Source of the DNA: Spirochaetae bacterium HGW-Spirochaetae-4
GTDB lineage: Bacteria; Spirochaetota; Spirochaetia; Sphaerochaetales; Sphaerochaetaceae
Length of the DNA: 64,000 nucleotides
NCBI GenBank assembly: GCA_002839335.1
Contig: PGXU01000003.1
Coordinates: 43,297 to 107,296 of the forward strand
Reading direction: 5' to 3'
Positions 49,988 through 61,038 of this stretch are shown piece by piece. Below the pieces are notes generated by a model. It made no database searches and was not told the origin of the DNA. It worked only from the letters and a program-made list of their open reading frames with translations. A program made the position numbers and the translations under genes. Position 1 is the stretch's first letter. Every line of letters starts with the position of its first letter.

Positions 49988-52492
49988 ATGAGCACCAAAG
50001 AACATCATACACGGTTCTCACCCACAAAGGAAGCAATTTCATTGGACTTCGCGGAACATCTGAAATATTCACTGGATGCCGATGAATTCCACAATACCGA
50101 TAGTACCCGCTACACAGCCCTCGCCCTCGCGATCCGCGACCGGATCATCCACCAATGGCACCAATCCAGGGAAACACAACGGAAAGCCGGAGTAAAACGG
50201 GTCTACTACCTCTCCCTGGAATTCCTCATGGGCCGTGCCATGACGAACAATGTGATCAACCTCGGACTCGAGCAGGAGGTGAAGGCCGCGCTGTCGGACC
50301 TCGGTTATTCCTACGAGGAGTTGGCCGATATAGAACCCGACGCCGGTCTGGGCAATGGTGGCCTGGGACGGTTGGCGGCTTGTTTCCTCGACTCGTTGGC
50401 GACTTTGGACATTCCTTCGTATGGCTATGGAATCAGATACAACTACGGCATATTCAAGCAACAGGTGCGCAACGGTTGGCAGACCGAACAACCCGACAAC
50501 TGGCTCCGTCACGGAAATCCCTGGGAAATTGCCCGGGAAGACATTACCTGCAATGTTGGCTTCGGGGGAGAAGTAAAGGTTATCAGGGAAGGTGGCCGGG
50601 ACCAATACAAGTGGTTGTGTGCCGACCAGGTGCAAGGTGTGGCCTACGATATGCCGATCATCGGGTATGGCGGAAAGTCGGTGAACACCCTCCGACTGTG
50701 GAGCGCCAAGGCAACGGAGGAATTCGATTTCCAGGAATTCAACGAAGGCGACTATGTGGAGGCCGTGCGCTCGAAGATATTGGCCGAGAACCTCAGCCAG
50801 GTGCTCTATCCCAACGACACCTTGTATATGGGCAAGGAGTTGCGTCTCAAGCAACAATACTTCTTCGTCGCCTGTTCGTTGGCCGATATTGTCCGCCGTT
50901 TCAAGCGGCAATCGGCCCCTTGGTCGACCTTCCCCGATTTCGCAGCGATCCAATTGAACGATACGCATCCGTCCCTTTCGATTCCGGAACTCATGCGCAT
51001 CCTGCTCGACGTCGAACATCTCGAATGGGAAGAGGCTTGGGATATCACCGTACGCTCTATGGGATACACGAACCATACGCTCATGCCCGAAGCATTGGAG
51101 AAGTGGCCGATGCCGATGTTGGAATCGATACTTCCCCGCCATCTGCAGATCATATTCGAGATCAACCACAGGTTCCTCCAGCATGCGGTCTCCTTCTTTC
51201 CGCTCCATCCCGAGGTGATCCAACGATTGAGCATCGTCGAGGAGAGCACTCCAAAACAGATCCGCATGGCGAACCTTTCCATTATCGGGTCACACTCGAC
51301 CAATGGCGTCGCACAGTTGCATTCCCGGTTGTTGACCGAGCGGATGTTCCCCGACTTCGCGGTTGTGTTTCCCAACCGTTTCAACAACAAGACGAATGGA
51401 ATCACCCAAAGGCGATGGCTATTGGATGCCAACCCGCTGCTTGCCGCAAAGATCTCCGAGGCGATCGGCGACGGGTGGATCACCGATTACGAGCGGATCA
51501 GGGACCTGGAACCGTTCGCCGACGATGCGGCTTTCCGTTCCGATTTCCTCACCATCAAACAGAAGGCCAAGGACCATGCGGTCGCATTCCTCAAGAAGGA
51601 CTGCGGTATCGCGATAAACCCCAACACCATGTTCGATGTCCAGGTCAAGCGGATCCATGAGTACAAACGGCAGCTGCTCAATGCACTGAACATCATATTG
51701 CTGTACCAACGGATCAAGGAGGGAAGGATCCAGGATTTCCCGCCCACTTCGTTCCTGTTCGGCGGTAAAGCCGCCCCCGGCTATGTGAACGCGAAACTGA
51801 TCATCAAGTTGATCAACAATATCGCCAGGACCATCAACAACGACACATCGGTCCGAGGACTCCTTTCCGTACACTTCCTTCCCAACTACCGGGTGACCAT
51901 GGCAGAGCATCTCATTCCTGCGACAGACCTGTCTGAACAGATCTCGACGGCAGGCTTCGAAGCCTCGGGTACCGGAAACATGAAATTCATGTGCAACGGG
52001 GCTTTGACCATCGGTACGATGGACGGTGCGACTGTCGAGATGGCAGAGGAAGTCGGAAGGGAACACATGTTTATTTTCGGCCATTCGGCAGACGAGATCG
52101 AACGCATGCGGGCCCAATACGATCCGTATGAATGGGTGACCAGGGATCCAGAGATCCGCAAGACCATGGATCTGTTCCTCTCGGGATATTTCAATGTCAT
52201 GGAGCCCAATATCTTCGATCCGTTGCGCCAGTCGCTGCTCAATGATGACCGGTATTTCCATTTCGCCGATTTGAGGAGCTATGCGGATGCCCACGACGAG
52301 GCGACATTCCTCTATGCCAACAACCGTGACATATGGGCCAGGAAAGCAATCCTCAACATCGCGGCGTCTGGAAAATTCTCTAGCGACAGGACGATCATGG
52401 AGTATGCCAACGATATCTGGAAGACACGGAGATGCCCGATCGATCGGGATGAATCGGCCAGTTCCACATTGCGAAGCGCACGGAAGCGCTGA
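49988..52492 (+). CDS. glgP: Glycogen/starch phosphorylase
   Basis: Releases glucose-1-phosphate from alpha-glucans; 834 residues, the full GT35 length. YYLSLEFLMGRAMTNNVINL, DAGLGNGGLGRLAACFLDSL, AIQLNDTHPSLSIPELMR and, near the C-terminus, the PLP-lysine segment EASGTGNMKFMCNGALTIGT. AAGGAG before the ATG. No other glycogen gene is nearby; it stands as a single gene between its promoter and a strong terminator. Confidence 0.97.
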   Translation: MSTKEHHTRFSPTKEAISLDFAEHLKYSLDADEFHNTDSTRYTALALAIRDRIIHQWHQSRETQRKAGVKRVYYLSLEFLMGRAMTNNVINLGLEQEVKAALSDLGYSYEELADIEPDAGLGNGGLGRLAACFLDSLATLDIPSYGYGIRYNYGIFKQQVRNGWQTEQPDNWLRHGNPWEIAREDITCNVGFGGEVKVIREGGRDQYKWLCADQVQGVAYDMPIIGYGGKSVNTLRLWSAKATEEFDFQEFNEGDYVEAVRSKILAENLSQVLYPNDTLYMGKELRLKQQYFFVACSLADIVRRFKRQSAPWSTFPDFAAIQLNDTHPSLSIPELMRILLDVEHLEWEEAWDITVRSMGYTNHTLMPEALEKWPMPMLESILPRHLQIIFEINHRFLQHAVSFFPLHPEVIQRLSIVEESTPKQIRMANLSIIGSHSTNGVAQLHSRLLTERMFPDFAVVFPNRFNNKTNGITQRRWLLDANPLLAAKISEAIGDGWITDYERIRDLEPFADDAAFRSDFLTIKQKAKDHAVAFLKKDCGIAINPNTMFDVQVKRIHEYKRQLLNALNIILLYQRIKEGRIQDFPPTSFLFGGKAAPGYVNAKLIIKLINNIARTINNDTSVRGLLSVHFLPNYRVTMAEHLIPATDLSEQISTAGFEASGTGNMKFMCNGALTIGTMDGATVEMAEEVGREHMFIFGHSADEIERMRAQYDPYEWVTRDPEIRKTMDLFLSGYFNVMEPNIFDPLRQSLLNDDRYFHFADLRSYADAHDEATFLYANNRDIWARKAILNIAASGKFSSDRTIMEYANDIWKTRRCPIDRDESASSTLRSARKR

Positions 52493-52515
52493 GCATATAC
52501 ACTAGGTCGGTCCGA

Positions 52516-52546
52516 CAACCGGGGGCATGGAGCTCCCGGTTTTTTT
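52516..52546 (+). terminator. Terminator of glgP
   Basis: Stem ACCGGG(GGC)/(GCT)CCCGGT followed by TTTTTTT. The T-run overlaps the stop codon of the convergent DUF554 gene. Confidence 0.85.
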
Positions 52547-53279
52547 ATGGTAGGAAGGGGATGGTCTCTGAAAGCCAAGCTCCTATCCTACTGAAGATGG
52601 GAGCGAACAGGAGGGCCGGGATAAAGTTGCCGGTCTTGAATTGGCGGACCTGGACAAGCCCGAAGGCAATCATCACCAGCAGCACACCACCTGCCGCGGA
52701 CAGTTCCGCCAACCCCGCCTCGCCCATGAGGGGAGACAACCAGGTTCCGGCCAGCGTGAAGAATCCTTGGTATACAAGTATCACTGCCGCGCTGCCGATC
52801 ACACCCGGCCCATACGCCGCGGCAAAAATGATCGCCATGGCTCCGTCCATCACCGACTTTATCAATATCAACGTATAGTCGCCCTGCGTTCCCGCGGAAA
52901 TGGAACCCACCACAGCCATCGCACCCGAACAAAACAGTACCGAGGAATTCAGGAATCCACGGGCGAAGAGCGAACCTCCGGAAACGGTGTCGGTCGAACC
53001 CAAGCCTTTTTTGGTCCTCCGTTCCATCCAATCGCCCAAGCGAAGGATACCGTCCTCGATTCCCGCCAGATACCCGGCGAACCCGCCGACAACGATCGAG
53101 AACAACAGGACCAGATAACTCTTGGTCTGCAAGGCCATCTGGATTCCGATCACAAGGGTAACCAGACCGGCGGAGGCAAACACGACTTCCTTGAACTGTT
53201 CTTTCAGCTTCGAACCGATGAGGAGTCCGAGAAGCGATCCGATGATAACGGCGAGGCTATTTATATAGGTGGCAATCAT
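52545..53279 (-). CDS. DUF554 family membrane protein
   Basis: 244 residues, about seven transmembrane helices, matching the DUF554 (YdfK-like) family: TYINSLAVIIGSLLGLLIGS, KSYLVLLFSIVVGGFAGYLAG, GFLNSSVLFCSGAMAVVGSI and KSVMDGAMAIIFAAAYGPG. Function unknown; proposed to be a transporter. ATG at 53279 fits the family start; the longer frame to 53336 would overlap the divergent gene. Confidence 0.85.
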   Translation of the reverse strand: MIATYINSLAVIIGSLLGLLIGSKLKEQFKEVVFASAGLVTLVIGIQMALQTKSYLVLLFSIVVGGFAGYLAGIEDGILRLGDWMERRTKKGLGSTDTVSGGSLFARGFLNSSVLFCSGAMAVVGSISAGTQGDYTLILIKSVMDGAMAIIFAAAYGPGVIGSAAVILVYQGFFTLAGTWLSPLMGEAGLAELSAAGGVLLVMIAFGLVQVRQFKTGNFIPALLFAPIFSRIGAWLSETIPFLP

Positions 53280-53334
53280 GGCTGCGAGTATAATCGGAAT
53301 GGCATTGTTTTTGCAATCATGGTAAGCTTGGGGC

Positions 53335-53925
53335 ATGGAAACCGTATTGCTGGCCGCCGGACGATCCTCGCGTATGGGTCAAGCCAAACTCCTCCTACCG
53401 GTGAGGGGAAGAAGCCTGGTCGAATATGCGCTCGAATCGGCCCTTGCCAGCTCCGACCGCGTCATTGTCGTGACCGGATGGTACTCAGAGGAGCTGGAAG
53501 CCGTCCTGGAACCATATATGAGGAAATGGAAACACCACATCTGTGTAGTGCACAACAGGCAGGCTGAAAAAGGCCAGTTTTCATCGACCCAAGTTGGCGT
53601 GGCGCAAGTCGGTGCAGGCACACCCTTCACCATCGCGGTGGCGGACTCCCCATTGGTCACGCAATACCATTACCACCAACTGGAGCCATTGTTGCATGGC
53701 CACGCTGCGGTAAGGCCCTACTGCAATGGTATACCGGGGCATCCGGTGCTCTGTGCTCCGTCGCTACGCAACATCATCCTGGAATTACCCGTCACCGCAA
53801 CCATGCGGGACCTTTTGGCGGCACAAGATGTGGCGAGGCTCGATACCGACGACCCTGTCTGGATCACCGATATCGATACGCCCGATGCCTACCGACAATT
53901 CATCGAATCGCTCCCGTCCGATTGA
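53335..53925 (+). CDS. MobA/MocA-like nucleotidyltransferase
   Basis: 196 residues of the NTP-transferase family used for molybdenum cofactor cytidylyl or guanylyl transfer. The N-terminal loop [18 protein letters not shown] binds nucleotide; VADSPLV corresponds to the metal-binding D(Q/M)P site with Ser in the middle; GHPVL is conserved further on. No other Mo-cofactor gene is in the window, so the substrate is uncertain. A TATAAT box lies at 53289-53294 without a clear -35. The 3' end overlaps clpB by 26 bases. Confidence 0.8.
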   Translation: METVLLAAGRSSRMGQAKLLLPVRGRSLVEYALESALASSDRVIVVTGWYSEELEAVLEPYMRKWKHHICVVHNRQAEKGQFSSTQVGVAQVGAGTPFTIAVADSPLVTQYHYHQLEPLLHGHAAVRPYCNGIPGHPVLCAPSLRNIILELPVTATMRDLLAAQDVARLDTDDPVWITDIDTPDAYRQFIESLPSD

Positions 53926-56494
53926 CCAAAGACAACGAACCATCCGATGCAACCTGAAGGGAAATCACGCTTCCTTCGGTAAAAACACCTGCAAGCAACT
54001 GTTTTGCCAAGGGATTCTCCACAAGTGTCTGGATAGCACGTTTTATGGGTCGGGCACCGAAGTCCGGATTATATCCGGCCGCGGCGATCGCATCCATCGC
54101 TTCGTCACCGAACTCCAATGTGATATTCCGTTTTGCCAACCGTTGTGAAAGCAGCTGCAGCTGCAGACCGACAATCCGACGGATCTGCTCCTGTTCCAAC
54201 CGGTGGAATACGATAATCTCATCGATCCGGTTGATGAACTCGGGCTTGAAGGCTTTCGCCACCACCGATTCGACCGCAGACTTGGCCTCTTCGAAGGTCC
54301 GTGCGGTCAACAACAGTTCGCTGCCAAGATTACTTGTCATGATCACGATACTGTTGGTGAAATCCACGATCCGACCCTGTCCATCCGTCAGACGACCATC
54401 ATCCAATACCTGCAACAGGATATTGAACACATCTGGATGGGCCTTCTCTATCTCATCGAACAATATCACCGAGTACGGCCGTCTCCTGACAACCTCGGTC
54501 AACTGCCCGCCCTGGTCATATCCGACGTATCCGGGAGGAGCCCCAATCAACCTGCTAACCGAGAACTTCTCCATGTACTCGCTCATATCTATGCGGGTCA
54601 GGGCCTTCTCATCGTCGAAAAGGAATGCGGCGAGGACTTTCGCCAACTCGGTCTTCCCGACACCTGTGGGACCGGCGAACAAGAACGAGCCCAACGGCCT
54701 ATGTTCGTCCCCGATACCGGTCTTGTTCCTCCTGATCGCATCGCTGACAGCCCGAATGGCATCTTCCTGCCCAATCACGCGCCCACCGAGTGTTTTCTCC
54801 AAATTCACGTACTTTTCCATTTCGGAGGACAACATCTTGGTCACCGGAATACCTGTCCAGTTGGAAACGACGCGTGCGATATCGTCGTCGGAAACCTCCT
54901 CCCGCAACAATCGCTTTCCGTCCTGGATACGCTCCAAAGATCCGCTTCCGACCTCGATCTCTTTTGTCAGCGCAGGAATCAGGCCATGTTTGATCTCTGC
55001 CGCCCGTGCAAGATTTCCCGATCGTTCGCTTTGCACTTCCTCATTCTTGAGCTGTTCCAGTTGTGCTTTTTTCGCCCTGATTCCTGAAATAGCCTCCTTC
55101 TCATTGCTCCACTGCAAGTGGAGGCTATCCCTCGAGGCTTGCAATTCGGAAAGTTCGGCCTTGATCTTCTCCAAGCGCTTGAGTGAGTTCCTGTCGGTTT
55201 CACGACCCAAGGCCTGGCTCTCGATAGTGAGTTGCAGGATCTTCCTTTCAATCTGGTCCAACTCGACCGGTTGGCTCTCGATCTCCATCTTCAATTGGCT
55301 GGCAGCCTCGTCGACGAGATCGATAGCCTTGTCGGGGAGGAATCGGGCGGTGATATACCTGTCGGAAAGGATCGCCGCAGCGACCAAAGCCTCGTCCTTT
55401 ATCCTCACGCCATGATGCACTTCATACCGTTCCTTGAGTCCACGAAGAATGGCTATGGTGTCCTCGACGCTTGGTTCCTTCGTAAAAACAGGCTGGAATC
55501 GTCTCTCCAAGGCCTTGTCGGACTCGATGTGCTTGCGATACTCATCCAATGTGGTGGCTCCGACCGCCCGAAGTTCGCCCCGCGCAAGCGCAGGTTTCAA
55601 CAAGTTGGAGGCATCGGTCGATCCTTCGGCTGCCCCTGCTCCCACAAGGGTATGCAACTCGTCGATAAACAATATGACCTCGCCCTGCGAAGCGATGACT
55701 TCGTTGATCACGGCCTTCAATCGTTCCTCGAACTCGCCCCGGAACTTTGCCCCGGCGATCAAGGCCCCCAAATCCAGGGCCAACAGACGCTTGGACAGTA
55801 GGGATTCGGGAACATCCCTCGACACGATTCGCTGTGCCAGACCCTCGACGATGGCAGTCTTGCCTACACCCGGCTCGCCGATGAGGACGGGATTGTTCTT
55901 GGTCCGGCGGGAGAGGACCTGCATGACACGTCGGATCTCCTCGTCGCGCCCGATCACCGGATCCAGTTTCTGCTGGCGTGCGAGTGCCGTCATATCCTTG
56001 CAGTACTTTTCGAGCGCCTGGTACCGGCCTTCGGGATTCTCGTCGGTTATCCTGGTGTTGCCACGGACCAATTGCAAGGCCTTGAGGATACCGTCCTTGG
56101 TTACCCCATGACCATGCAGCATGGTGGACAGTGCGCTATCGTCGGCCAACAACGCCAACAGAAAGTGCTCGCCACTCATGTATTCGTCCTTGAAAGCCGA
56201 CGCCTGCTTTTCAGCGGCATACAACAATTCGGCCAATTTTGGGGAAAGGGAACTCTGCGCAACCGCGCCATAGGCCTTTGGCAAGCGTTCCACCAATGCG
56301 AGGGTTTCATTTTCCAGCATGGCATGCGGAACCCCGAGCCTATCGAATAGCGGGGGCAACAACCCCTCTCGCTGCTGCAACAAGGCCAGCAGTAGATGCT
56401 CGCCCTCTATCGAAGGATTCCTGTATTCATGCGCCAACGAATCCGCGCTCTGGATCGCTTCCCGCAACTTGACCGTCATCTTTTCCATATTCAT
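53900..56494 (-). CDS. clpB: Chaperone ATPase ClpB
   Basis: Hexameric disaggregase, 864 residues. Two N-terminal Clp repeats ([20 protein letters not shown]), AAA-1 ([18 protein letters not shown]), a long middle coiled coil (about 400-530) and AAA-2 ([40 protein letters not shown]). The pore loops and middle domain mark ClpB rather than ClpA/C. GAGG six bases before ATG 56494. Preceded by a good promoter; tetR lies upstream on the same strand. Confidence 0.96.
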   Translation of the reverse strand: MNMEKMTVKLREAIQSADSLAHEYRNPSIEGEHLLLALLQQREGLLPPLFDRLGVPHAMLENETLALVERLPKAYGAVAQSSLSPKLAELLYAAEKQASAFKDEYMSGEHFLLALLADDSALSTMLHGHGVTKDGILKALQLVRGNTRITDENPEGRYQALEKYCKDMTALARQQKLDPVIGRDEEIRRVMQVLSRRTKNNPVLIGEPGVGKTAIVEGLAQRIVSRDVPESLLSKRLLALDLGALIAGAKFRGEFEERLKAVINEVIASQGEVILFIDELHTLVGAGAAEGSTDASNLLKPALARGELRAVGATTLDEYRKHIESDKALERRFQPVFTKEPSVEDTIAILRGLKERYEVHHGVRIKDEALVAAAILSDRYITARFLPDKAIDLVDEAASQLKMEIESQPVELDQIERKILQLTIESQALGRETDRNSLKRLEKIKAELSELQASRDSLHLQWSNEKEAISGIRAKKAQLEQLKNEEVQSERSGNLARAAEIKHGLIPALTKEIEVGSGSLERIQDGKRLLREEVSDDDIARVVSNWTGIPVTKMLSSEMEKYVNLEKTLGGRVIGQEDAIRAVSDAIRRNKTGIGDEHRPLGSFLFAGPTGVGKTELAKVLAAFLFDDEKALTRIDMSEYMEKFSVSRLIGAPPGYVGYDQGGQLTEVVRRRPYSVILFDEIEKAHPDVFNILLQVLDDGRLTDGQGRIVDFTNSIVIMTSNLGSELLLTARTFEEAKSAVESVVAKAFKPEFINRIDEIIVFHRLEQEQIRRIVGLQLQLLSQRLAKRNITLEFGDEAMDAIAAAGYNPDFGARPIKRAIQTLVENPLAKQLLAGVFTEGSVISLQVASDGSLSLVNRTGAIR

Positions 56495-56530
56495 ATCTTA
56501 CCTCACGAATACATGGGTACATCCGTGTAG

Positions 56531-56559
56531 AATATAGCGACGGAGAACCGAATCGGCAA
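56531..56559 (-). promoter_or_regulatory. Promoter for clpB
   Basis: Minus-strand TTGCCG, 17-base spacer, TATATT, in the 102-base gap between tetR and clpB. It has ordinary sigma-70 form, with no obvious heat-shock operator. Confidence 0.6.
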
Positions 56560-56596
56560 ATCCGGAGACCTGTGGAACAGACTGTCGGGAGAAAAT

Positions 56597-57214
56597 TCAC
56601 ATGATGAAATTCTGGTCTTTTTGGGGTCGGAGCAATTCCAGATAGTTTGAGACCAATTCCTTGGACCCGTCGACATCGAAGGTGTCGAGAAATGCCAGTT
56701 GGAAACAGAACGATTCAAGCAGGATGACCAGATGCTGAGTGATGCGGTTGATATCGCACTGCACCACTTCCCCGGTATTGATTCCGAGTCGGAGCAGCCG
56801 TTTGAACAAGATATGAAGCTTTGCGGTCCTACGGAGGATGATATCGGAAAAGTCCATGCCCTCTTTTTTCAATTGCAGCATGACATCCATCAGTGAGGTA
56901 AGCTCGCCCCTATGGTAGGTAGAAATGGTGATGATATCGTTGCAGATATTCAATACACGTTGCACAATGCCGTCTGTGGTATTCCACGCATAATCGGCGT
57001 ATTTCGTGAACATTCTTCCAGTGACAAGTTTCACGGCGTAGTAGTAGATCTGTTCCTTGTCCTTGAAATATTGGTAGATGGTGGGTCGCGAAATACCACA
57101 TTCGGTGGCGATCAAGGAGAGGTTTGAATCACGATACCCTTCTCTCGCAAAGACCTTGAGCGCAGTCTGCAGTATCTTTTCCTTCCGTTCCTCGTGATCG
57201 ATTTTCTTTGGCAT
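56597..57214 (-). CDS. TetR-family transcriptional regulator
   Basis: 205 residues. N-terminal helix-turn-helix: KILQTALKVFAREGYRDSNL, then SLIATECGISRPTIYQYFKD, typical of the family. The ligand-binding C-terminal domain is not recognisable further. Divergent from the M20 peptidase gene; a palindrome in the 98-base gap (57265-57279) is a candidate operator, so the pair may be regulated together. Confidence 0.9.
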   Translation of the reverse strand: MPKKIDHEERKEKILQTALKVFAREGYRDSNLSLIATECGISRPTIYQYFKDKEQIYYYAVKLVTGRMFTKYADYAWNTTDGIVQRVLNICNDIITISTYHRGELTSLMDVMLQLKKEGMDFSDIILRRTAKLHILFKRLLRLGINTGEVVQCDINRITQHLVILLESFCFQLAFLDTFDVDGSKELVSNYLELLRPQKDQNFIM

Positions 57215-57261
57215 GCTGACATTCCTGCTACTGTATTCTTTGATTCTTATGTTACACTATA

Positions 57262-57279
57262 GCATGTTTTTGTAAAACA
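57262..57279. promoter_or_regulatory. Candidate TetR operator between tetR and the M20 peptidase gene
   Basis: TGTTTT-TGT-AAAACA (57265-57279), a 15-base palindrome with six-base arms, about 50 bases from each start. It is preceded by GCA, giving GCATGTTTTTGTA, a 13-mer that recurs upstream of metN at 63675-63687. Confidence 0.5.
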
Positions 57280-57312
57280 CACTATTGAAAACACAATTCG
57301 GGGGTTTTCTTG

Positions 57313-58782
57313 ATGCTTACCGTGCCATTGGTTGTTATTTCATTGCTTTTATCGCTGTTGGTCATAGCCCTTGTCAGGACGATCGCCATCAGGTCGGCCA
57401 ACACCCCCGTCGGCACTTCACCGAAAGCTCCGATTCCAGGACTTCCCGACTTCGACCTCGCCGCCAAGCACTTGGCCGACGCAGTCGCTTTTCCCACGAT
57501 CACACACCGGGAGTGGAAAAAAACCGACAGGGAACCTTTCCTTGGACTCCACCGGTACCTGACCGAAACCTATCCTTTGGTCCATACGAAATTGGAACAG
57601 CTCGATACGGGAGCATTGAATCTGGTGTACCGGTGGAATGGCAGCGACAATTCACTCGAGCCGGCACTCCTTTTGGCGCATCAGGATGTGGTCCCGGCAT
57701 CCGATGCCGCGCAATGGCTCTATCCTCCTTTCTCGCACCAGGTGCACGACGGGTATGTCTTCGGACGGGGAAGCTTCGATGCCAAAGGCCAGATGATAGC
57801 GATCTACGAGGCATTGGAGGCGCTGTTGGCAGCTGGACATATGCCCCGTCGCACCTGGTACATCGCCTTCGGATGCGACGAGGAGGTGCGGGGTACCGAA
57901 GGCGCGGCCAAGATCGCCCGCTATTTTGGAACAACAGGAATACGGTTCGCTTTCGTCCTCGACGAGGGAGGCGTGGTCGCCAGTGGATTCATGCCTGGAA
58001 TCGACCGACCCATCGCCGTCGTCGGCATTGCCGAAAAGGGTGATGCCAATATCAAGATCACCTGCACGAGGGACGGCGGGCACTCGTCCACTCCCGACAA
58101 TCCTACGGCCCTGGGCATTCTTGGAGCTGCCATCTGGCGGATCGAATCGGGGAAACAGACCGCCCGTATCACCTCTGTGGTCCGGGTGATGCTTCATACC
58201 CTGGGTCTGCATGCACCCTTTCCCCTGGCATTCCTGTTGTTGAACCTCTGGCTGTTCAAACCATTGGTGCTCCTGCTGTTCGGTGCGAATCCAACCATGA
58301 ACGCCCTGGTCAGATCGACTTGTACCGTAACGATGGCACATGGAAGCGACGCCCCCAATGTGGTGGCGAAGCAGGCGGAGGCCATGGTGAATGTCAGACT
58401 GTTGCCCGAAGAATCGACGGACAGAACCTATGGATGGATAGCAAGACGCATCCGTGACAAGCGGGTTACGATGGAAGTCGTGGCAGATGCTGTCCGCTCG
58501 AAGGTGTCGCGGCTCGACGGCAACTCCTTCGCGAACGTGTCCGAAGCAATCCGAACCACCTTTCCACAGGCTATCCCCACCCCATACCTCATGACCGGTG
58601 GGACCGACGCCCTATGGTACGAGCAGTTGTCGGACCATGTCTTCCGTTTCACACCGGCAAACATGGACACCGGGGAATTGAAGCGCATGCACAGCCGTGA
58701 CGAACGGTTCTCGATCGGGAATCTTGGGAAAGCCATGGAATTCTACATGACCTTGATCACCCAAGACTCCCGTAAGGTGTAG
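57313..58782 (+). CDS. M20-family peptidase (carboxypeptidase S / PM20D1-like), membrane-anchored
   Basis: 489 residues. One N-terminal transmembrane helix (residues 3-25), then a metallopeptidase domain with zinc ligands H123 (LLLAHQDVVP), D156 (GRGSFDAKG), E190-E191 (GCDEEVRG) and D217 (VLDEGG), and the C-terminal histidine in MHSRDERFS. A second hydrophobic stretch around residue 300 also occurs in this subfamily. The substrate is probably N-acyl amino acids or peptides. Divergent from tetR; 4 bases from the convergent argF stop. Confidence 0.85.
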   Translation: MLTVPLVVISLLLSLLVIALVRTIAIRSANTPVGTSPKAPIPGLPDFDLAAKHLADAVAFPTITHREWKKTDREPFLGLHRYLTETYPLVHTKLEQLDTGALNLVYRWNGSDNSLEPALLLAHQDVVPASDAAQWLYPPFSHQVHDGYVFGRGSFDAKGQMIAIYEALEALLAAGHMPRRTWYIAFGCDEEVRGTEGAAKIARYFGTTGIRFAFVLDEGGVVASGFMPGIDRPIAVVGIAEKGDANIKITCTRDGGHSSTPDNPTALGILGAAIWRIESGKQTARITSVVRVMLHTLGLHAPFPLAFLLLNLWLFKPLVLLLFGANPTMNALVRSTCTVTMAHGSDAPNVVAKQAEAMVNVRLLPEESTDRTYGWIARRIRDKRVTMEVVADAVRSKVSRLDGNSFANVSEAIRTTFPQAIPTPYLMTGGTDALWYEQLSDHVFRFTPANMDTGELKRMHSRDERFSIGNLGKAMEFYMTLITQDSRKV

Positions 58783-58786
58783 CGGG

Positions 58787-59779
58787 CTATACCGAATCGC
58801 CCATAGTGGCGACCATGACGGCTTTGATCGTATGCATCCGGTTCTCCGCTTCATCGAAGACGACCGAATACTTGCTTCTGAAGACTTCGTCGGTGGCTTC
58901 CATCTCCTTCAGCCCGAACTTCTCGAAAACGTCCTTGCCGATACTCGTCTCCAAATCGTGGAACGAGGGCAAGCAATGTTCAAAGATCACGTTCGGGTTT
59001 CCGGATGCCCGGACCAACTCCATGGTGACCCGGTACGGTTCCAACAGGGCTATCCTGCTCGCCATCTTGTCTTCCTCGCCCATCGAGACCCAGACGTCCG
59101 TATAGATGATATCGGCACCTGCTACAGCCTTCATGGGGTCTGTCACACAGCTTATGGTGGCTCCCGACTTCTTCCGATCCCCGGCGAGCGAATCGATGAG
59201 TGCCTGGGAGGGGAACAATTCCTTGGGAGTCGCAATCACGTAGTCCATACCGACTTTGGCCGCTCCGATCATCAACGCGTTGGCCATATTGTTCCGGCCA
59301 TCACCGACATAGACGAACTTCATCGTATCCAACGGTTTCTTCAGATGCTCGCGTGCCGTCATGAAATCGGCGAGTACTTGTGTCGGGTGGTCATCGTCGG
59401 TCAATCCGTTCCATACGGGAATGCCGGAATATTTGGCGAGGTCCTCGACCAAGGCCTGGCTGCTGCCGCGATACTGCATGCCGTCATAATACCGGCCGAG
59501 AACACGGGCGGTATCCTCTATCGATTCCTTCTTGCCCATCTGGCTATTTGTCAGGAACGTGACTTGCGCACCTTCATCGAAAGCCGCGACCTCGAAGGCG
59601 CAACGGGTTCGGGTGGAGGGCTTGTCGAATAGCAACACGATGTTCTTTCCCGCCAGAAGCAGGTCCCTGCGGCCGGTTTTCTTCTTCTCTTTCAGTGAAT
59701 CGGAAAGATCCAAGAGATAGAGAATCTCTTCGGTACTGAAATCCTTGAGTGTGAGAAAACTTCTTCCTGTAAGTTTCAT
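58787..59779 (-). CDS. argF: Ornithine carbamoyltransferase
   Basis: Forms citrulline from ornithine and carbamoyl phosphate, or the reverse in the arginine deiminase pathway; 330 residues. Carbamoyl-phosphate motif [21 protein letters not shown], and the ornithine loop HCLPSFHD. The anabolic form (ArgF) and the catabolic form (ArcB) cannot be separated from this sequence; no arcA or arcC is nearby. Its ATG overlaps the rmuC stop by 4 bases, so it is probably expressed from the met transporter operon. Confidence 0.92.
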   Translation of the reverse strand: MKLTGRSFLTLKDFSTEEILYLLDLSDSLKEKKKTGRRDLLLAGKNIVLLFDKPSTRTRCAFEVAAFDEGAQVTFLTNSQMGKKESIEDTARVLGRYYDGMQYRGSSQALVEDLAKYSGIPVWNGLTDDDHPTQVLADFMTAREHLKKPLDTMKFVYVGDGRNNMANALMIGAAKVGMDYVIATPKELFPSQALIDSLAGDRKKSGATISCVTDPMKAVAGADIIYTDVWVSMGEEDKMASRIALLEPYRVTMELVRASGNPNVIFEHCLPSFHDLETSIGKDVFEKFGLKEMEATDEVFRSKYSVVFDEAENRMHTIKAVMVATMGDSV

Positions 59780-60981
59780 GACGATATCTCCTCTGTTTCA
59801 TCCATTTCGATGGAAGGGTCGGTCTCCACCGAAACCAGTTTCCTTTGTATCCGCTCGGTCCTGCGATAGGCGAGATCCAAATCTCCCGACGCAAGGTCGA
59901 GCCGCTTCTTGGTTTTGTCCAACAATTCCCCGAAACGGGAAAACTCGGTCTTCACGCTTCCCAGGATTTGCCAGACTTCGCTCGACCGCTTCTGTATCGC
60001 CAAGGTCCTGAAGCCCATGTGCAGGCTGTTGAGCAATGCGGTGAGTGTCGTGGGTCCGGCCACCACCACGCGATACGTGCGTTGCAGCTCGTCGACCAGA
60101 CCCGGGGTGTTCAACACCTCGGCATACAACCCCTCCAATGGAAGGAACAGGACGGCGAAGTCGGTTGTCGCCGGAGGATCGAGGTACTTTGTCGATATAT
60201 CCTTCGCCTCGGACTTCAACCGTTGCCGGACAGCTTTCCTGGCAACTTCGCTTGCCTCGGCATCCCCATTGTTCTGGGCGTCCAGCAAACGCTCGTAGTC
60301 CTCTTTCGGGAATTTGGCATCGATCGGCAACCAGACCCCCGGGGATGTCCCGTTCGGCTCCTGCTGCCCTGGCAACCGTACGGCGAACTCAACCCTGTCG
60401 CCGCTTCCCTTCTTTGTCGCTACATTCTGCGCATACTGGTCGGGGGACAGGATATCCTGCAATATGGCATGCAGCTGGAATTCGCCCAACATACCACGGG
60501 ATTTCACATTGGACAGGACCCGCTTCAGGTCCCCGACACCGTCGGCAAGATTCTGCATCTCGCCAAGACTCCTGTTTACCACGGACAACTGGTCGCTCAC
60601 CACCTTGAATGATTCCCCCAAGCGGCGTTCGAGCGTCTCGTGCAACTTCTCGTCGACTGTCACGCGCATCTGTTCGAGCTTCCGTTCATTGTCCGAACGG
60701 ATCAACTCGAGCTTGTTGTCTATCGCATCCCGCATCGCCAACAGCTGTCGTTCGGACTTCTCGCTCAAGTCGGCGGTCTGCTTGGACAACTGCTCCAACT
60801 GGTTCTGCGTGAGTGTCGCGATACCAGTCAACGTGGAAACGGAACTTTCATGTGAAGAATGGAGCGAATCGGACATGTGTGTCCTCATCCGCTCCAATCC
60901 AATGCGTACCGAGATCAATGTGAATAGGGAAACCACCACCATGGTGATGATGCCGGCAAGGGTAATGTACACGATCGACAT
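59776..60981 (-). CDS. rmuC: RmuC-family protein (DNA recombination protein)
   Basis: 401 residues. One N-terminal transmembrane helix ([20 protein letters not shown]), a coiled coil to about residue 160, then the RmuC nuclease-like domain: [46 protein letters not shown]. It limits inversion of repeats in E. coli. ATG at 60981 with AAGGAG upstream; the longer frame lacks conservation. 57 bases after metQ. Confidence 0.9.
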   Translation of the reverse strand: MSIVYITLAGIITMVVVSLFTLISVRIGLERMRTHMSDSLHSSHESSVSTLTGIATLTQNQLEQLSKQTADLSEKSERQLLAMRDAIDNKLELIRSDNERKLEQMRVTVDEKLHETLERRLGESFKVVSDQLSVVNRSLGEMQNLADGVGDLKRVLSNVKSRGMLGEFQLHAILQDILSPDQYAQNVATKKGSGDRVEFAVRLPGQQEPNGTSPGVWLPIDAKFPKEDYERLLDAQNNGDAEASEVARKAVRQRLKSEAKDISTKYLDPPATTDFAVLFLPLEGLYAEVLNTPGLVDELQRTYRVVVAGPTTLTALLNSLHMGFRTLAIQKRSSEVWQILGSVKTEFSRFGELLDKTKKRLDLASGDLDLAYRRTERIQRKLVSVETDPSIEMDETEEISS

Positions 60982-61038
60982 GACAATTCTCCTTTCAGCA
61001 TCATACTCCCCGGCGGGGTCTCCCGTCATCCCATTCGT

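Noticed and set aside
54045..55415. Plus-strand open frame of 456 codons opposite clpB
   Set aside because: Serine- and arginine-rich shadow of clpB without recognisable domains.
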